From positions 18,298,237 through 18,362,236 of the forward strand of contig CM048844.1 of NCBI GenBank assembly GCA_026545765.1: 64,000 nucleotides of DNA, given 5' to 3'. Below, in pieces: positions 49,294 to 62,852 of this stretch. The DNA is from Plantago major. Lineage: Eukaryota > Streptophyta > Magnoliopsida > Lamiales > Plantaginaceae. Below the pieces are notes generated by a model. The model was given only the letters and a program-made list of their open reading frames with translations. It searched no databases and had not been told where the DNA came from. The position numbers and the translations under genes were made by a program. Within the stretch, counting starts at the first letter, position 1. Each line of letters begins with the position of its first letter.

Positions 49294-51709
49294 AATATAC
49301 AAGTAACTCTTCAAAAATAATATAATTGGCACTTTATCAGTTATCAGTCGTCTTATCAATCATTTTATCTGTGAAGTTTGAGTAGTTGAGGGGTTTCATT
49401 GAACAATTTCATGAGTTCGAGGGCCTCGTTTGCAATTTATGGAAAATGTTTATTAAGTTTGAAAGAGCGTGGATCAGATATCGAAATGATTCAACGGTTC
49501 CCGCTCCTCTTCATCCACTATAGAAAGCTGTGTAAACTCTTTTATTGACTAGTCCGGATCTCTCAATTTGAATACTCGAGCAACGGTGAATGTTTAGAGA
49601 TTGACATTCGTTGTAACTTATGAAGAATGACTTCTTAGGGTTTGTATGTATGATTCAATTATCATGAGAAGAAGAGCTTGTGGACTACATTCTCAATCGT
49701 TTGTGAATATAAATACATAAATCCTTGTGATGTGCACTTGAGTGTCGGTCTTTATAATAAAAAGGATTAGTCGAGTTGTTCATTCGATAGCATATTAACC
49801 CTAACATTGCCAAACATAAAATGATTTGAAATTAGAAATCTTTTTACTGAATTATTATGAGAAGGTTGGGTCCCCACATGTCCTCTAAAAAAACGTAAAC
49901 GTCATTAGAATATATCACATTGGTATAAAGCATGACTGTTATTGTTTCTTCGCTTATTGTCGACCGATGATGTCAAAATGTACAAGCATCATTCATGAAA
50001 TTTGAAATGAGGTAGAAACATTAAATAGGAGGAAAAGAATGGTGTAGAGTGGAAATCAAGTCAAGGCGAAAAAGAAAGGTGAGTAGAGTAGCACGGTGTG
50101 TGGTCACATTTTTGTTACTATTTTTACATATTTGGTCGGTCTCATGTCTCAATGTGACTTCAATGTAATATTGATGGAAATCTTTGAGCCCAACTATTAC
50201 AAACATGCTCGCCACTTAAATTGGTTGGATTGCCATAATAGTGTAAGCTGTTGTTGATGGACATCCCGATATATAATAACTATATGCATTGACTATTACT
50301 TGCCTTATTTGTTAAAGCCCCCTAATTTCAGCTGCTTAAACTCTATGACGATTAATCGATTGTGACCATACTATTTGACAAGCGCCCAGGTCACACCATT
50401 TTCATTGGTATGAAATTGTTTAATTTCAAAATCGAAAATGAACTAGTTTACTTATAGATCATACAAAAGTTAATGTATCATGTGAGCATGTGTATCTTCA
50501 TAAACAGCCCTCACGCTACTAATTAATTCAGGTTCATAAACATCTATTGCAGATTACTCTATGAGTTCATTTATTTGGGACATATGATACATGATATTCT
50601 CCACTCGGAGTCTGTCAATTTTACTCAAATGGTTTATTCTTATGCTCTTAAGTCTTATCAAAAGGGCTTATACCGTTAATTTGAGATATTGTCTATCTGC
50701 TTTATAACCATAAATATGTTAGAATGCAGACTTTGATTAGACACGTTACCAATAGAATGAATGAAAGAAGCAAAGCCATATCTATATATATATATGTCTT
50801 GGTATTAAGGATGATAATGATAAAATCAAGGTTTGATTAACATAGTTGTCAACGCATGTGATTCCTCGTGGCAGTGGGAGACATGTAAACCGAATTTAAT
50901 TAGTCATATTTTGGGATCAGTTAATCCATTAATTGCAATCTATGGGTCAGTATTTGGTATGGATTAGTACTGCCTGCCCTAGGTGGTTCAAGTTTACTTC
51001 ACGCTGCTTGGCCCATTTTTGAGCACTTCAGTTTGACATAAATCAGCTGGCGGGTTCGGGGGTTTCCCCGCTCGTTCTGCGAGCTCGGATTTCCGGTTAG
51101 AGGTAGTTTCCCATCCCTTTTCAACTACCATTTATGATGATAACTAGTGTGAATTGTTACCTCATTTTGAGTTTTAGCATGTATGTGTAAATACCTCTTC
51201 ATCATGCTATGTACATGGTTTAATTCCCTGAGTTTGACTCTGTTCTTTTCAACTTAAAACTCATTCAGTTTAGTTCTATTCACTTCAGTTCAGTTCTGCT
51301 TAGTTATATTTTATACTACAGTTCAATTCAGTTCAGTAAATTTCAGTTGAAAATAACAGAGCCTTTGAATAAATGAACTAACTTTTTAAAAGAAAAAAGA
51401 TTCAATTAAAGGATTTTAATGGATAAGCTTATTTGGTTAGTACATGCTCGCGTGTAATAATAATATACGATTTCAATTATATCATTTTTAGACGGAATAG
51501 AGAAATGCTAACGTAATACATACAATTTGTCTGGGAGTCCTCTTATAAGTCTAAGTCTGATAATTTTGATTTGATGATTCAAATTAATTTCATTAAGCAT
51601 TTAAGCTAGGTAGGGGCGGATGAAGGATTTGAACATTGGGGGATTATAAATATGAAGTTTTTTCGAGGCCGGGGGACAAAATCTTAAATTTTCAAAATAT
51701 CACCTATAA
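49294..51709. other. spacer; no gene seen
   Basis: AT-rich with only short frames. A G+C-rich patch at about 51050-51105 contains a small hairpin (GCTCG/CGAGC) and stands out from its surroundings; its origin is unclear. Confidence 0.5.
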
Positions 51710-51718
51710 TTTTATTTA

Positions 51719-52596
51719 GGGTGAATTACAGTAGGTCACCCTGATAAATTTCGTAATAACACTTTGATTCCTCTGATTCTAACAATAATACCATAGGAAA
51801 AAATTAACAAATCAATTACAAAACAGTCCAAAATTCAAATTGTTGCCAAACACATCCTTAATTTAAACTTCTAAATAATTTACAATTTTGTTATAAATTT
51901 TTATTTTATTACAAAATTGATCTAAACAATTTGTATTTACTCCCTATAATTTTTTTCTATTTTCAAACTTACCCACAAAAATTGCAAACAACCCTCTTAA
52001 AAAATTTAATATATATTTTAAATATAAAAGTTTATTATGAAATAACAAAAGTTTACAAAACATAATGAAAAAATAGAACACATTAATATTTTCATGCTCC
52101 ATGAAAATAGCTTCTATGGATATTATGATTAGGTATGATTTTTTTATATTATGATGAATAAATATTTTTAAAAATGGAACCGGAAACGTTTACTTGAGAC
52201 ATAAAAAAGGGTTAAACGACAACTATGTTTCAAGAGTAAATAAGTACTAGTATATTTAATATTTTTGTTATTTTTAGCAAGATTATATTTGAAATATCAT
52301 TTTATTTCATTTTCGTAAATAAGTTCATATTTTTAGAACTAGTTTTAAAAATTAGATTTTCATTTAATTTATTTTAATTTTAATGTTAAATGATTTGAAA
52401 ATATTTTTTTATTTATTGCATATTGGACGCTCATGAAAGGGAAGAGACGGAAACTAGAAAATGTGACAGTTAAAAATAAGGCCATGTTTGGAAAGCACAC
52501 ATTCAAAGTATAAAATGGACTAAAATGTTATTGTTGGAACCAGAGGGACTTTATTGTTAATAGGGTGTTTATTGGAGGACTTGGTGTAATTTTCCC
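51719..52596. mobile_element. MULE-type MITE, 878 bp, long inverted repeats, perfect 9-bp duplication
   Basis: The left end GGGTGAATTACAGTAGGTC and the complement of the right end GGGAAAATTACACCAAGTC begin terminal inverted repeats of about 75 bp, which continue through the TCTAACAATAATA / TCCAACAATAACA blocks. Both sides carry TTTTATTTA (51710-51718 and 52597-52605), a perfect 9-bp duplication typical of Mutator-like elements. The interior is AT-rich and non-coding. Confidence 0.85.
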
Positions 52597-52605
52597 TTTT
52601 ATTTA

Positions 52606-54330
52606 TTTAAATTTTAGGGGGGTGGTCCCAGCATTAAGCAATGTTCAGTACTGTAGAGGCCGCGGCTATGCATAGTTTGCAAACTTTAGTAAATTAAATA
52701 CGCATGTGACATTTTTAGAAGGACTTTGGTAGCAAGATTTGGAGTGAATCGACATGACACGTCTAATCATTTCAATCGTAAATATGGAGTATTAATTAGC
52801 TCACTTATATATAACTGAAATTGTCAATTGTCACGTCTCGAAAGACGCATGAGAAATCAAACTATTCTATAGTTGGAGCCACTAATGTTGCCACCATAGT
52901 CACTACAACAATCATAATCCCCCACAAATAATATTTGCAAGTAAAATCAATAGTAGTATATAGTAGCAACATAAGTAATAAGTACCATTGCTAATCAATA
53001 CTGATGTTCATTTTAATTGGAAATCTCAGTCAAAATTCACTCATTTTATAGTTAGAACTTAAAATATTGGATTGTGTTTATTTTGAAAACATATGTATGT
53101 CTCTTATTTAAAGATAGTGTTTTAGGAGAACTTACTTTTCACTTAAATATCATGAAATCAGTAATTAAATAATTAATTGCTCACTAACACATACAAATAA
53201 TTCTGCACACATGATTAGGCAGTGAGAACTCTGTACATGTACATGCACAGGGTTATCGTGATAAACTCGAAATGCTCTGGCTCATCATAGAGACTCGTCT
53301 AGTGGGTATGAAGCTGTGAGGATAAAAAATTGCGCGGTTCGTTTGTGAACCAAAATCTCCACTTTGACCAATTTTTTTAATTTTTATTAAAAAAAAGTAT
53401 TTTTGATTTTTTATTATTTTAAATTGGAAAATATAATTTTATAAATTTTTAATAAATTTTTTAATTCAAAAAAAATACTTTATAATTTTAATAATATTTT
53501 ATATTTGTTAATAATTTTAAAATTAGAGCAACCCACGCTCCGACTTAACATAAAAATCAACTAATTTAAGCTAGTTCTTACTAATTCGGTCAAAATTAAC
53601 GGTTAAATTAAATTTGCCTAACGGGTACCTAAATTGAACACAAAGTAAACGTAAGGTACCTAAATTAAATTATAACAATTAAAGGTACCGATCTAAAACG
53701 AAAGTGTCACAAATTAAGTTACATTTTTGGAGTTTTCCCCTACCGCGTGCCATATTAGCTACTGGTTCTGTTTGGTATAAAATAAATTACGTCAGGTCGG
53801 GAATAAAGCGTGGAAGCAATTGTTCACAATAATAATCATGTTCAAATTACATTGTCATGATCACCACCCACTATTTGCTAAGAATAGGAAAACCAGATAG
53901 CTGTAATTTGATTTCACAAAGAAAACGACCGAAGATGGGAATTATATTGGTCGGTTTGATTAGGTACGGTAAAGTCGCTTTAATTACGATTTGTTTTATC
54001 ACAACTATTTGCCCCAACCGAATATATGTCGGATTGAGTACTGTCTTTTGCCCATACGGTACCTACACCTTCATAACTAAGAATCATTAGCAAAACATAC
54101 GTTAAGTAAAACAATTTTACGTGCATCATCTCGCTAAAGAACATTAGATTTGGGATCAAGTACAAATTCCCTATATACTGGAATCCATTCGAATTCGGGA
54201 TGCCAAATTTTGAGAAGTACAATACTCGAAGTAAGACTCAAGTCCTTTCACAATTGGTCGTTATAGACCAACTCGAGAAGGCCCTTATTATTGAGGGTCA
54301 GGTTCACTAATGGATATTAGACTTTCGTGG
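52606..54330. other. AT-rich spacer; no gene seen
   Basis: It includes an A/T-homopolymer-rich imperfect inverted stretch at about 53365-53530. Repeated GGTACCTAAATT-type motifs lie at about 53620-53690 and may be remnants of an old element. Confidence 0.45.
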
Positions 54331-54338
54331 TACGTACT

Positions 54339-55140
54339 TGGTGTGCTTGCAAATGTTTTAATTGGTGATTTTTTTTTGTTTGATTTTGATAAAAGTTGAT
54401 TAAAGTAGATTTTAAAACAAAATTTAGTTGTGTTGGATATTTTATTTAAAAAACAGTTTAAAGTTATAAAATACTAATACTTATGGAGTGATTGGTATAG
54501 AATTAAAATTAAAAAAACTTGGTTAAAAACATCTAAATTTTTACATAACTCAATTTTTTAAATCTATACCTAATATTGTTTGGAATATTAATTTTATTAG
54601 TTGATTTTTGTTGAAAAAAATTTACTACCTGCTTAAGCTTGTGTTTGCAAATGCTTAAAAAAAGTGTTTTTGTGCTTTTGAAGAATCAAAAGTAGTTTTT
54701 TAGTGTTTTATATTCTGACTTAACTAGGAAAATTTAAAAAACGATAATGCTTTTAACTGCTTTAAGCAGGTTGTAGCTTTTTTTCCAATTAAAATCAACT
54801 AATTAAATTAATTTTTGCAAACACTAAAACTTATGATTTTACAACTTTAAGCTGTTTTTTATATAATGTATATCAAACACTAACGATTTTTGCTTAAAAT
54901 CAACTTTAATTAACTTTTAACAAAATGAGACAAAAAAGCACTGTAAAATCATTTTCAAACAGACACTAAATCAATTGAAACCAGATCTACTCCTGACAAT
55001 TACTCTTTTTTCAAGAGTAGTTCAACATCAGAAGTTGTGATTTATAAAATTCTAATATTAATTTTTCTATTTCACAATAACAAAATCACTTTTGCAAAAC
55101 TATAAAATCACTTTTTAAATGAGCATTTCCAAACACACTG
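54339..55140. mobile_element. cluster of decayed MITE-like inverted repeats
   Basis: TGTGTTTGCAAATGCTTAAAAA near 54646 is roughly inverted at about 55115-55138 (complement TGTGTTTGGAAATGCTCATT). Further GTGTTTG/CAAACAC motifs lie between, for example at 54815 and 54955. The ends are not sharp enough to call a target duplication. One or more nested non-autonomous DNA elements are likely. Confidence 0.4.
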
Positions 55141-55432
55141 TTAGCCTTGCGCTTATGAGAACTGACAAAGAAATATGATCCACATGAAAATTAATACTAG
55201 TAATTAGGATATGATCCACCACTTTCTGAAAATACTTCATTCCATTCGAAACCACTTATAATTAGGTACAGATATATAACCATCAACCACATTACAATAA
55301 TCTATGCTGCTACTTGTTGGTGATGAAGCTCGTATGAGTAATTAACATCATATTGATTTGACCACACCACGTGGTTTCATAATTCGATGGTCCCTTATTA
55401 TGCTAATGCTAATAATAATTTATATATACAAA

Positions 55433-56084
55433 TGAGTCCCCACTCACTAATCCGCGACTTAGAAAGACTAGGAGATAATCCGTCACACTCTCTTGACCAA
55501 AGTCGAGAAGTCGCTTGCTCACAGAAGCCGACCTCCTTGACTTGATAAGAATCGTGTGTTCTCTGCTGGCTATCAAAGCCGTCTCGTCGGACCGACTCTA
55601 TCCAAACAGGTCCGACCACGTGTCATCGCACTAACTATGAGGACTACTCACTAGGGACGGAAAGATAGAAATCGCCGACCTAACTGGGAGCCGACCTCCT
55701 AAAGGTCTCAGGCCACTGCGTTATCTAAACGCGCCACCTTACAACGACTATACGTGTCACAAAGGTGATTGATCCGACCAACCTCCAACCAACCGCCGGA
55801 CAGGTCAGAGGTCTGTCCCCCGGAGCATCGCCTATAAATACAAGGGCATTTACTCCCATTGAAGTAAGTCACCCACCACAAGTATACTACTCTCTAACCT
55901 ACTCGACTTCACTTTGTCCGACTAGGTGTGTTGAATCATATGATCGGTTTGTCTTAGGCAGACCGGTTAAAAAGGGTCTAACACCCTACCTCGTCTTGCA
56001 GGTTGAAGATATATTCCGAGGCTCTAAGTGCGTTCTCTTTGCCTAACCTAAGCTTAGGGACTTAACCGTTTTTATACCACATCA
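55433..56084 (+). repeat. 5' LTR of the Ty3/gypsy element
   Basis: It begins TGAGTCCCC and ends near TTTTTATACCACATCA. A promoter-like CTATAAATA lies at about 55830. It is followed directly by the primer-binding site TTGGCGCCGTCTGTGGG at about 56087. Much of it is repeated at 59743-60117. Confidence 0.8.
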
Positions 56085-56120
56085 TATTGGCGCCGTCTGT
56101 GGGAATCTTCACGAAAAGTC

Positions 56121-58171
56121 ATGGTTCAAAGGCAAGCTCGAAAGCGCAACCCCGGAGACAACTCTAGAGCCTCAACATCTGAAGTAGCTCCAGAACTCCT
56201 AGGCCGAACAAGGAGTTCAGCACGAGTAGCTCCGATCCCCGGCGATCGTGACATTCCCGAGCACGATCCACGAGATGGCACTCACGCATCTGTCTCTAGC
56301 GAGACCAGAAATCCGAGACCAAATGTCACCCTAGGAAACGCCCCTGTCTTACAATTGCTTGTGCCTCTCCAAACACAGCCTCCGACCGACCCTGCATTGG
56401 TCGGACTGACCGAAACCCAGGTTCAATACATCCTCTGTCGTGCAAGCCAGGAACCCGACAACCGTTGGCCCCTAAGTCCTGGCCCCTCCAAGATTCACTC
56501 AACATGCCGCCGCCCTACCGATCATGGCTCACCTGCTCTAGCCTTTGCCGACCAAATGGCTGACTCCAGAGCCCCCCCCCCCCCCCCCCTTAATCAAGGA
56601 ACACTAATAGTTCCATAGCTCACCAACACAACGCGAGAGCCGCGACCCAAAGGTCGAATGAAGATCTAAGGGAAGTGATCTAACGAAGAGCTAGAGTAAC
56701 AAGAGGCGAAGGGAACCCTCGTCAGGAAAATAGGGGGGAGGGTAGGGGAGTCGGCGAGATGACTCGTCGTGACACCACTCCATCCCGAGTTTTAGGAAGA
56801 AACTTACGTCGCAATGACGACCGAGAGGAATGGAACCGACGAGATGAACGGTATGATGAGGAAGATACCTGAATTAGCTATTTGGGAGATACTCCAAGGG
56901 ACTCGCGGAGAGATGAGGAAACCCGAGGTCGACGCCCTTCTCCCTCACGGAGAGGACGGACAGACATGTACTCGGATAGAAGAAGTTGATCCCCTTGGAG
57001 GAGAGATGACAGGCGAAGTCACTTAAGGTCGGTCCACAGTCACCGCCGGGGCCGACATGGTGATGAGGTCGAACGCCTCAGGGAACAAGTCCGAATCCAC
57101 GAGAAAGCTCTAGAGGTAGAAAGAAACAAGCTAGATTGTCTGAACCGAGCCCGAGACGCCATCAAGTTCGGAAGAAGCATGGAGCCCTTGTCCTCGAAAA
57201 TCAAGAGATAAGTCCTACCTCTCGGACGAATTTCCCCGGCCACTACAGAAAGATATGAAGGGGATTCATGTCCGATAGATCACAGGATCAGATTTGAGGC
57301 TTCCCTCGGAGGAATGGGAATCACCGATAATGTAAGAGCACAAATCTTCCCAGACACATTCCATGGACAGGCAATGACATGGTGGAAAAGTTTGAGATCG
57401 GGATCCATACTTTCATGGGATCACCTTTTGGCGGAACTCACCGTTCGATTTGAAAATTTCCGAGAAACTGTCCGACCGGCAAGCTACTTAGCCGAGGTCA
57501 TCCAAAGGGAGGACGAAACCTTGAGATCTTTCGTCAGAAGATTTGAGTTAGCCGCGTCCATGGTCGACACTCATTCTCTCAAGGAGCGAATTGGCCATCT
57601 TTGCGCCAACATGAATAATGCTGTCTTCCGCCGCACATTGGTTGATGCGGATATCCGAACCGAGCGGGAACTTACCGATCTCACCAACCGCTTCCTGAAA
57701 ACAGAGGAGACACTGGGAACCATTGTGGTCAGAGCGGTCACCAAGAAAGATAAACCGCCCCAGAGTAACAAGCCAGGAGGGAATCAAATTAATGAAGCAC
57801 AAAATCGATCAAGGAACGAGAAGAGAGCTCGACATGAATAAAGGAGGAAATCTCCTCGGCGTCACTTCGTCAACTATGCCGAGTTAAGAGCCCCAAAAAA
57901 TGAGATCCTTACGATCATGGAAACCAGAGGCCTACCCTTTCAGAGGCCGAAAAAATACAAGGAAACTTGGTTAACAAGAAGTTCGACCGAGTATTGTCAT
58001 TTTTACAAGCAAAAGGGACACTCCACGGAAAAGTGCAATCAGCTCTGGCAAGAGATACAAAGATTAATAGAGTTGGGTTACCTCCAGGAATATGTCATGA
58101 GGCGGGACCAAGCAGATGGTCCACGGGACGCTGGTCGAACTGAACGACCGGCCGACCGCCAGCCCAGATAA
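56121..58171 (+). pseudogene. gypsy gag region
   Basis: The core around 57314-57841 has the retrotransposon gag signature FHGQAMTWWKSL and an SFVRRFELAA-type segment. A Cys/His stretch (CHFYKQKGHSTEKC) follows near 58000. This is the usual Tat-like gag order. It is a broken fossil. Confidence 0.8.
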
Positions 58172-58363
58172 GAAAGGAGGAATAGCCCACCCAGGAACAG
58201 AAGTCCGAGGAGATAACCAACTCCTAGGAGAGCACGTTCACCAGCCTGAGCCCCAATCCCACCCCGCGAACAACATCCGAGGAGGTCACTAAGTCCGAGA
58301 CGGACCCACAGTCCGAGAAGAGAAAACAACCGAGTGGCCCAGATAAGTTAAGAAGAAAATCCT

Positions 58364-59000
58364 ATGAGATATGGCAGAATCGTGACCATAGTCGGCGGCC
58401 CAGCTAGGGGAGACAGCCAAAATGCTCGAGAATCAACGGCCAGAGCCTTGAAAAAGACTGACGAAGAACATGTGAACTATGTAAACCCAGGAACAAATGT
58501 CATCACTTTTGATAAAGTCGACGCCCCGACCCCATTCACGGGACAAGGGGCAACGAGCAGCCCGGATGTTCCATTGGTGGTGGATATGGTCATAGCCAGC
58601 TATGACATGAGCAAAGTTTTGATTGATACAAGAAGTTCTTCCAACATCATTTTCATGAGCACATTAAGGAAAATGGAGATGAGCTTGGAAGGTCTCAGAC
58701 CCGTTACCACTAGCCTAGTGGGATTCGGCGGCAACCACGTCCGACTGAGGGGAGTCCTCTATTTGCCGCTCTCAGTGGGCACGTCCCCGAGGAGAGTAAC
58801 CAAAACCCAAGTTCCTTTCCTCATCGTTGATGTTCCCTTTGAGTATAACGTCCTGATTGGCCGACCCGCCTTGAATCGAGTCAAAGCCATGGTCTCAACG
58901 TTCCATCTCCAAATGAAGTTTCCGACCCCTAAGGGAATAGGGACATTAACAGGAAACCGACGAGAAGCATGGGAATGTTATACCCTGTCCACAAGGCATG
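58364..59000 (+). pseudogene. gypsy aspartic-protease-like region
   Basis: A retropepsin-like order is visible: a hydrophobic strand before the active-site region, then SSSNIIF, then PFEYNVLIGRPALN. It follows gag in the same element and is a fossil. Confidence 0.75.
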
Positions 59001-59742
59001 CTTCTCGGCCTTATGATTATGAGGACGGATATCATTACAGGGTCGGCGATGAACGTGGGAAAAGGCATTGTCTCCCCATCCGCCTAATGTCCGTGGTAAG
59101 AAGAAAGGAGAAAACCCTCGGAGAGGGAATTAATTGGTTGAAAATGGGAATTGACAAGAAGCATCTGGGCAGGTCTGGTTGTAACGCCCCGAAATTTACA
59201 CTAATTTTTAAAAAGAACAAGGGCGTTAAACAAGACGAAGAGAAGTCTAAAAACTCAAACGAGCTCAAAATATAACAGAAATCTTGTGAAGAATACTATT
59301 TTCAAAGGCAACGGTTAAAACTTTACAAAATCCCAATTAAAACCCCCACTCTCTCTTTAGTTGCTGAACGTCTACCCGACTTGGTACTCCAACTTTCTCG
59401 GAATCTACAAGGAAGTAAAATAAAAGAGTGTGAGACAAAAATCTCAGTGGTGTTCGTGTGTGACAGTGACAATTAACATATCAATAGGAAATTCATAACA
59501 GAATCCAAAAATAATAATCATGTCCTATAATGAAGCAATAACAATGCAATCAATCGTTCATTGGTGCCGCTCCTTATAACCCCAATCCGAGCCCTTATCT
59601 CTCCACTCAATCAATCAATACCCGCCATGGTACGGGGTGGTACACTACTACCTCTAAGACCTCAGCGTCTCCTGCCTCGCGTCAAAGAGAAGTAAGCCAG
59701 AGCAACCCACAAACATATCGACAGTCACCACTGCCCTCTCAA

Positions 59743-60117
59743 ATGAGTCCCCTCTCACTAATCCGCGACTTAGGAAGACTAGGAGATAATTCGTCACACT
59801 CTCTTGACCAAAGCCGAGGAGTCGCTTGCTCACATAAGCCGACCTCATTGACTTGATAAGAATCGTGTGTTCTCTACTGGCTATCAAAGCCGTCTCGTCG
59901 GACCGTCCCTACCCAAACAGGTCCGACCACGTGCCATCGCACTAATTATGAGGACTACTTACTAGGGGACAGAAAGATAGAAATCGTTTTCTTAGGCAGA
60001 CCGGCTAAAAATGGTCTAATATCCTACCTCGTCTTGCAGGTTGAAGATTTATTCCGAGGCTCTAAATGCGTTCTCTTTGCCTAACCTAAGCTTAGGGATT
60101 AAACCGTTTTTATACCA
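59743..60117 (+). repeat. 3' LTR of the Ty3/gypsy element
   Basis: It shares TGAGTCCCC, CTCACTAATCCGCGACTTAG and the end TTTTTATACCA with the left LTR. It is shorter than its partner. Confidence 0.8.
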
Positions 60118-62024
60118 TATTAATAATTATAACAATGATAAATCCATTCATATATTAATATGATCATTGTCCTTGGAATATAGTACATATTTTATATTAT
60201 CGCCGCAAGTTTGATCAAGCATGTATTACTTTAAACAAAATATTCTTTAGTTATTAGAATTAAGATCTGTTTAGGGGGAATATATGTCTAATAATCTAAC
60301 TAACCTCTAATAGTTAATAATTAGGTTATGTTTGAAAGAATGATCAAATCTTACGGCTGCACGTGTTGTCGCATCATGGGGCCGGTGATCACATCATAAT
60401 ATATACTTATGCTCTGATTACACTAATCTCCGCCGTACTAATTTGAAATTAATATGAATTGAACAATTCATTTGAGCTTAATCCTAATCTAACGCATGCT
60501 AATTCATATTATGGGTGTGTAGACTATAACGTCTTAGTCCAATTGATCGGCTTGAGATTTTGAGGGATTATGCAATTCCGTCTTGTTTCATAAGGATTAA
60601 AATGGAGTTTTGTGCTTCCACGTTTATTAATTCACGGAATTCACTCACTCAGACGTATCTCTCTGCACTTGGTGAAATGAATGAGTTGTCCAAAACTCAA
60701 GATGAAAACATTCAACTAATCATAGATTTTAAAACTCGACCAAATCATGTAAAATCAACAAATAATCAAAAGCCTCATTGAAACGTTGACGCAGAATCAT
60801 TTTCCACTACCTCTTGATGTATAAACCTTGACGATAAAATTGCGGCAGCATAATGAAAGGTGACATTACCACATTTGTTTTATAAACATATAAATAAAAA
60901 AATGAATGACACGACATGATGTGTCACTTAAGTGGGATTGTGAGATAGAAAATAGGATTGGATGTAACAAAAATACATGTAGTAATGAAGAAAAAATTGA
61001 ATCTGGAGGGGAACAAATGCCTAAGATCCAGGATAGACGATATACCCTTTGGACACTTCTCAATGTAATTTAATGATACACACATACACCATTTTTCAAC
61101 TTGTAATGAATCATGCTGCATCTATAGTACTTCAAGAAATTGGATCAGCCGTTATTCTGAATATTGATTCATGATAAATGATGAACTCGGCCAATCGATA
61201 TCTTAAAAAACACTGATAACCCACCGTCAGTATCCATTAATCGGGTGTGTACTGGATAAATTCTCAGAAAATCATGTAATAGTAGACAAATCACGTATGT
61301 CAAGTTAGACCACAACTATTTACAATATGCTTGAACTTAAAAGTCATAAATCACATAATTTTGTTGTCGTGGGCTGAACCTAACGTGGGATCAAGTGTAT
61401 ACGTCGAACTTTCAACCAACTGAGCACCATTACAGTTACAGTACGTGATATATTGAAACAAACTATTATTGAAGATTATTTGTTATTGCACAAGGCACCA
61501 AGACTTTTTACAACCTATATTTTCACCTTAAATATTTGTTATATGTGTGTCATTGTCAAATCAATATAGATGTTACTGAATCCTTATAGATTCAACCCTG
61601 ATTTGGACATGATCACCATAACATTCTCCCGAGCTATTCAAAAGTATCACCTAACTTCCTAAAGTCTTACAACTACGTCAAACCACCTGAATTATATGAA
61701 AAGTCTACATGAAACCCCGAACCACTGCAAGTGCATTCCACACGCCTGAAAGTGAATTTTAAGAAGTATTGTGAAATTTTATGATAATTGAAGGGGTCTT
61801 ACACAACTTAGGTATTGCTTGTATGACGGAGTATCTAACAACTTAGTTATATATTAAGATAATACTCTATTCGCCCCGTAGATCTTCATACATTAGGCAT
61901 GATTCGTTCTAAGTGAAAAACTAAGGTAATTATAAATAATGAAAAATGTGATAAATGTTGTACTCTTTTGTGGAAAAGTGTATAATAAAGTATAAGTTTG
62001 TAAGAGTAACATTTTTTATATTTT
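60118..62024. other. spacer; no gene seen
   Basis: Only short frames without family support, in AT-rich sequence. Confidence 0.5.
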
Positions 62025-62613
62025 GGATGTCAATTGGAAGAAATTGTTCTTTGGAAATTTTGCTAGGCCTCGTGCTCCTTTTATATTTTGGATGGCTTGT
62101 AGCAAGAGAGGCTAGCTACAAAGGACAGGTTGTGTAGATTTGGGATTATCCAGGATACTTCATGCGTTTTCTGTGGGCAAAAATGGAGACCATACAACAT
62201 TTGTTCTGCAGATGTAATGTTGTTAGTCACATTTGGCGACAGGTTTTAAGTTGGATGCATATCACTAGAGTGCCTGAGGCATGGGATGATGAGCTTAACT
62301 GGCTGATTCAGACTTGTTCTAAGAAAGGAGGAAAAGCAGCTTGTTTGAAGCTGGTGATTGCTGAGACCATTTATTTTGTTTGGCGCATACGCAATGAGCT
62401 TTCTTTTGGTCATACTGTTGATATAGAGCTAGTATACAGCCCAAGTTGCGGTCTTATCTGGGCCGGCTTCTTTCACATGGGCTATATAGACTTTTTTCTG
62501 TTAGGAGTTTTGGTATGGTTTAGTTTACTAGCTGGATCCGCTTGTTGGATCGCTTTGTATTCACTATTCACCCGTTTTTGGATAATGAGAAGTCGTTCTT
62601 AGCTCCAAAAAAA
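62025..62613 (+). mobile_element. LINE 3' fragment (zf-RVT domain and tail)
   Basis: In shifting frames it reads WKKLFFGNFARPRAPFIFWMAC, then a FCGQ/METIQHLFCRC zinc-binding stretch, then AETIYFVWRIRNELSFGH. This is the same domain order as the 3' end of the LINE at 16011-18463. At least two frame changes lie near 62100-62180. It ends CTCC followed by a short A run at about 62606-62613. The upstream part is missing. Confidence 0.75.
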
Positions 62614-62618
62614 GAGTA

Positions 62619-62850
62619 CTCCCTCCATTTCAGAGAAAGTGTTACAAATTTCCGTTTTCGACATTTCACTAAAAGTGTTACAATTTCCATTTATGGAAAC
62701 TAGTTAAATAATAAAATTCCCTACCTTTCACTTTTATTACAATATGCCACTCAGTTAATCTCTAATAATCAGGGAGCCACTTGTACTTTCTACTTTTTTT
62801 TAAAATTTGTGTAAATCCAAATTGTAACACTTTCTCTGAAATAGAGGGAG
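62619..62850. mobile_element. Stowaway MITE, 232 bp
   Basis: The ends are CTCCCTCCATTTCAGAGAAA and its inverted partner TTTCTCTGAAATAGAGGGAG. TA duplications flank it at 62617-62618 and 62851-62852. The arms match over at least 28 bp (through GTGTTACAA). It inserted just after the A tail of the LINE fragment. Confidence 0.92.
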
Positions 62851-62852
62851 TA

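Larger units (their letters stand above)
55433..60117 (+). mobile_element. Ty3/gypsy retroelement (Tat-like), broken fossil
   Basis: An element of about 4.7 kb with unequal LTRs (55433-56084 and about 59743-60117). The primer-binding site starts at about 56087. A gag region spans about 56121-58171 and an aspartic-protease-like region about 58364-59000. No reverse transcriptase or integrase is recognised. About 59180-59740 begins TGTAACGCCCCGAAATTT and looks like foreign sequence, possibly a fragment of another LTR element nested inside. It is broken, with many breaks. LTR divergence by eye suggests an old to middle-aged insertion. Lineage placement rests on the primer site and gag style. Confidence 0.85.

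Noticed and set aside
50950-51110. G+C-rich patch as an RNA gene
   Set aside because: Only a 5-bp hairpin was found and no RNA family motif; left as an unexplained patch.
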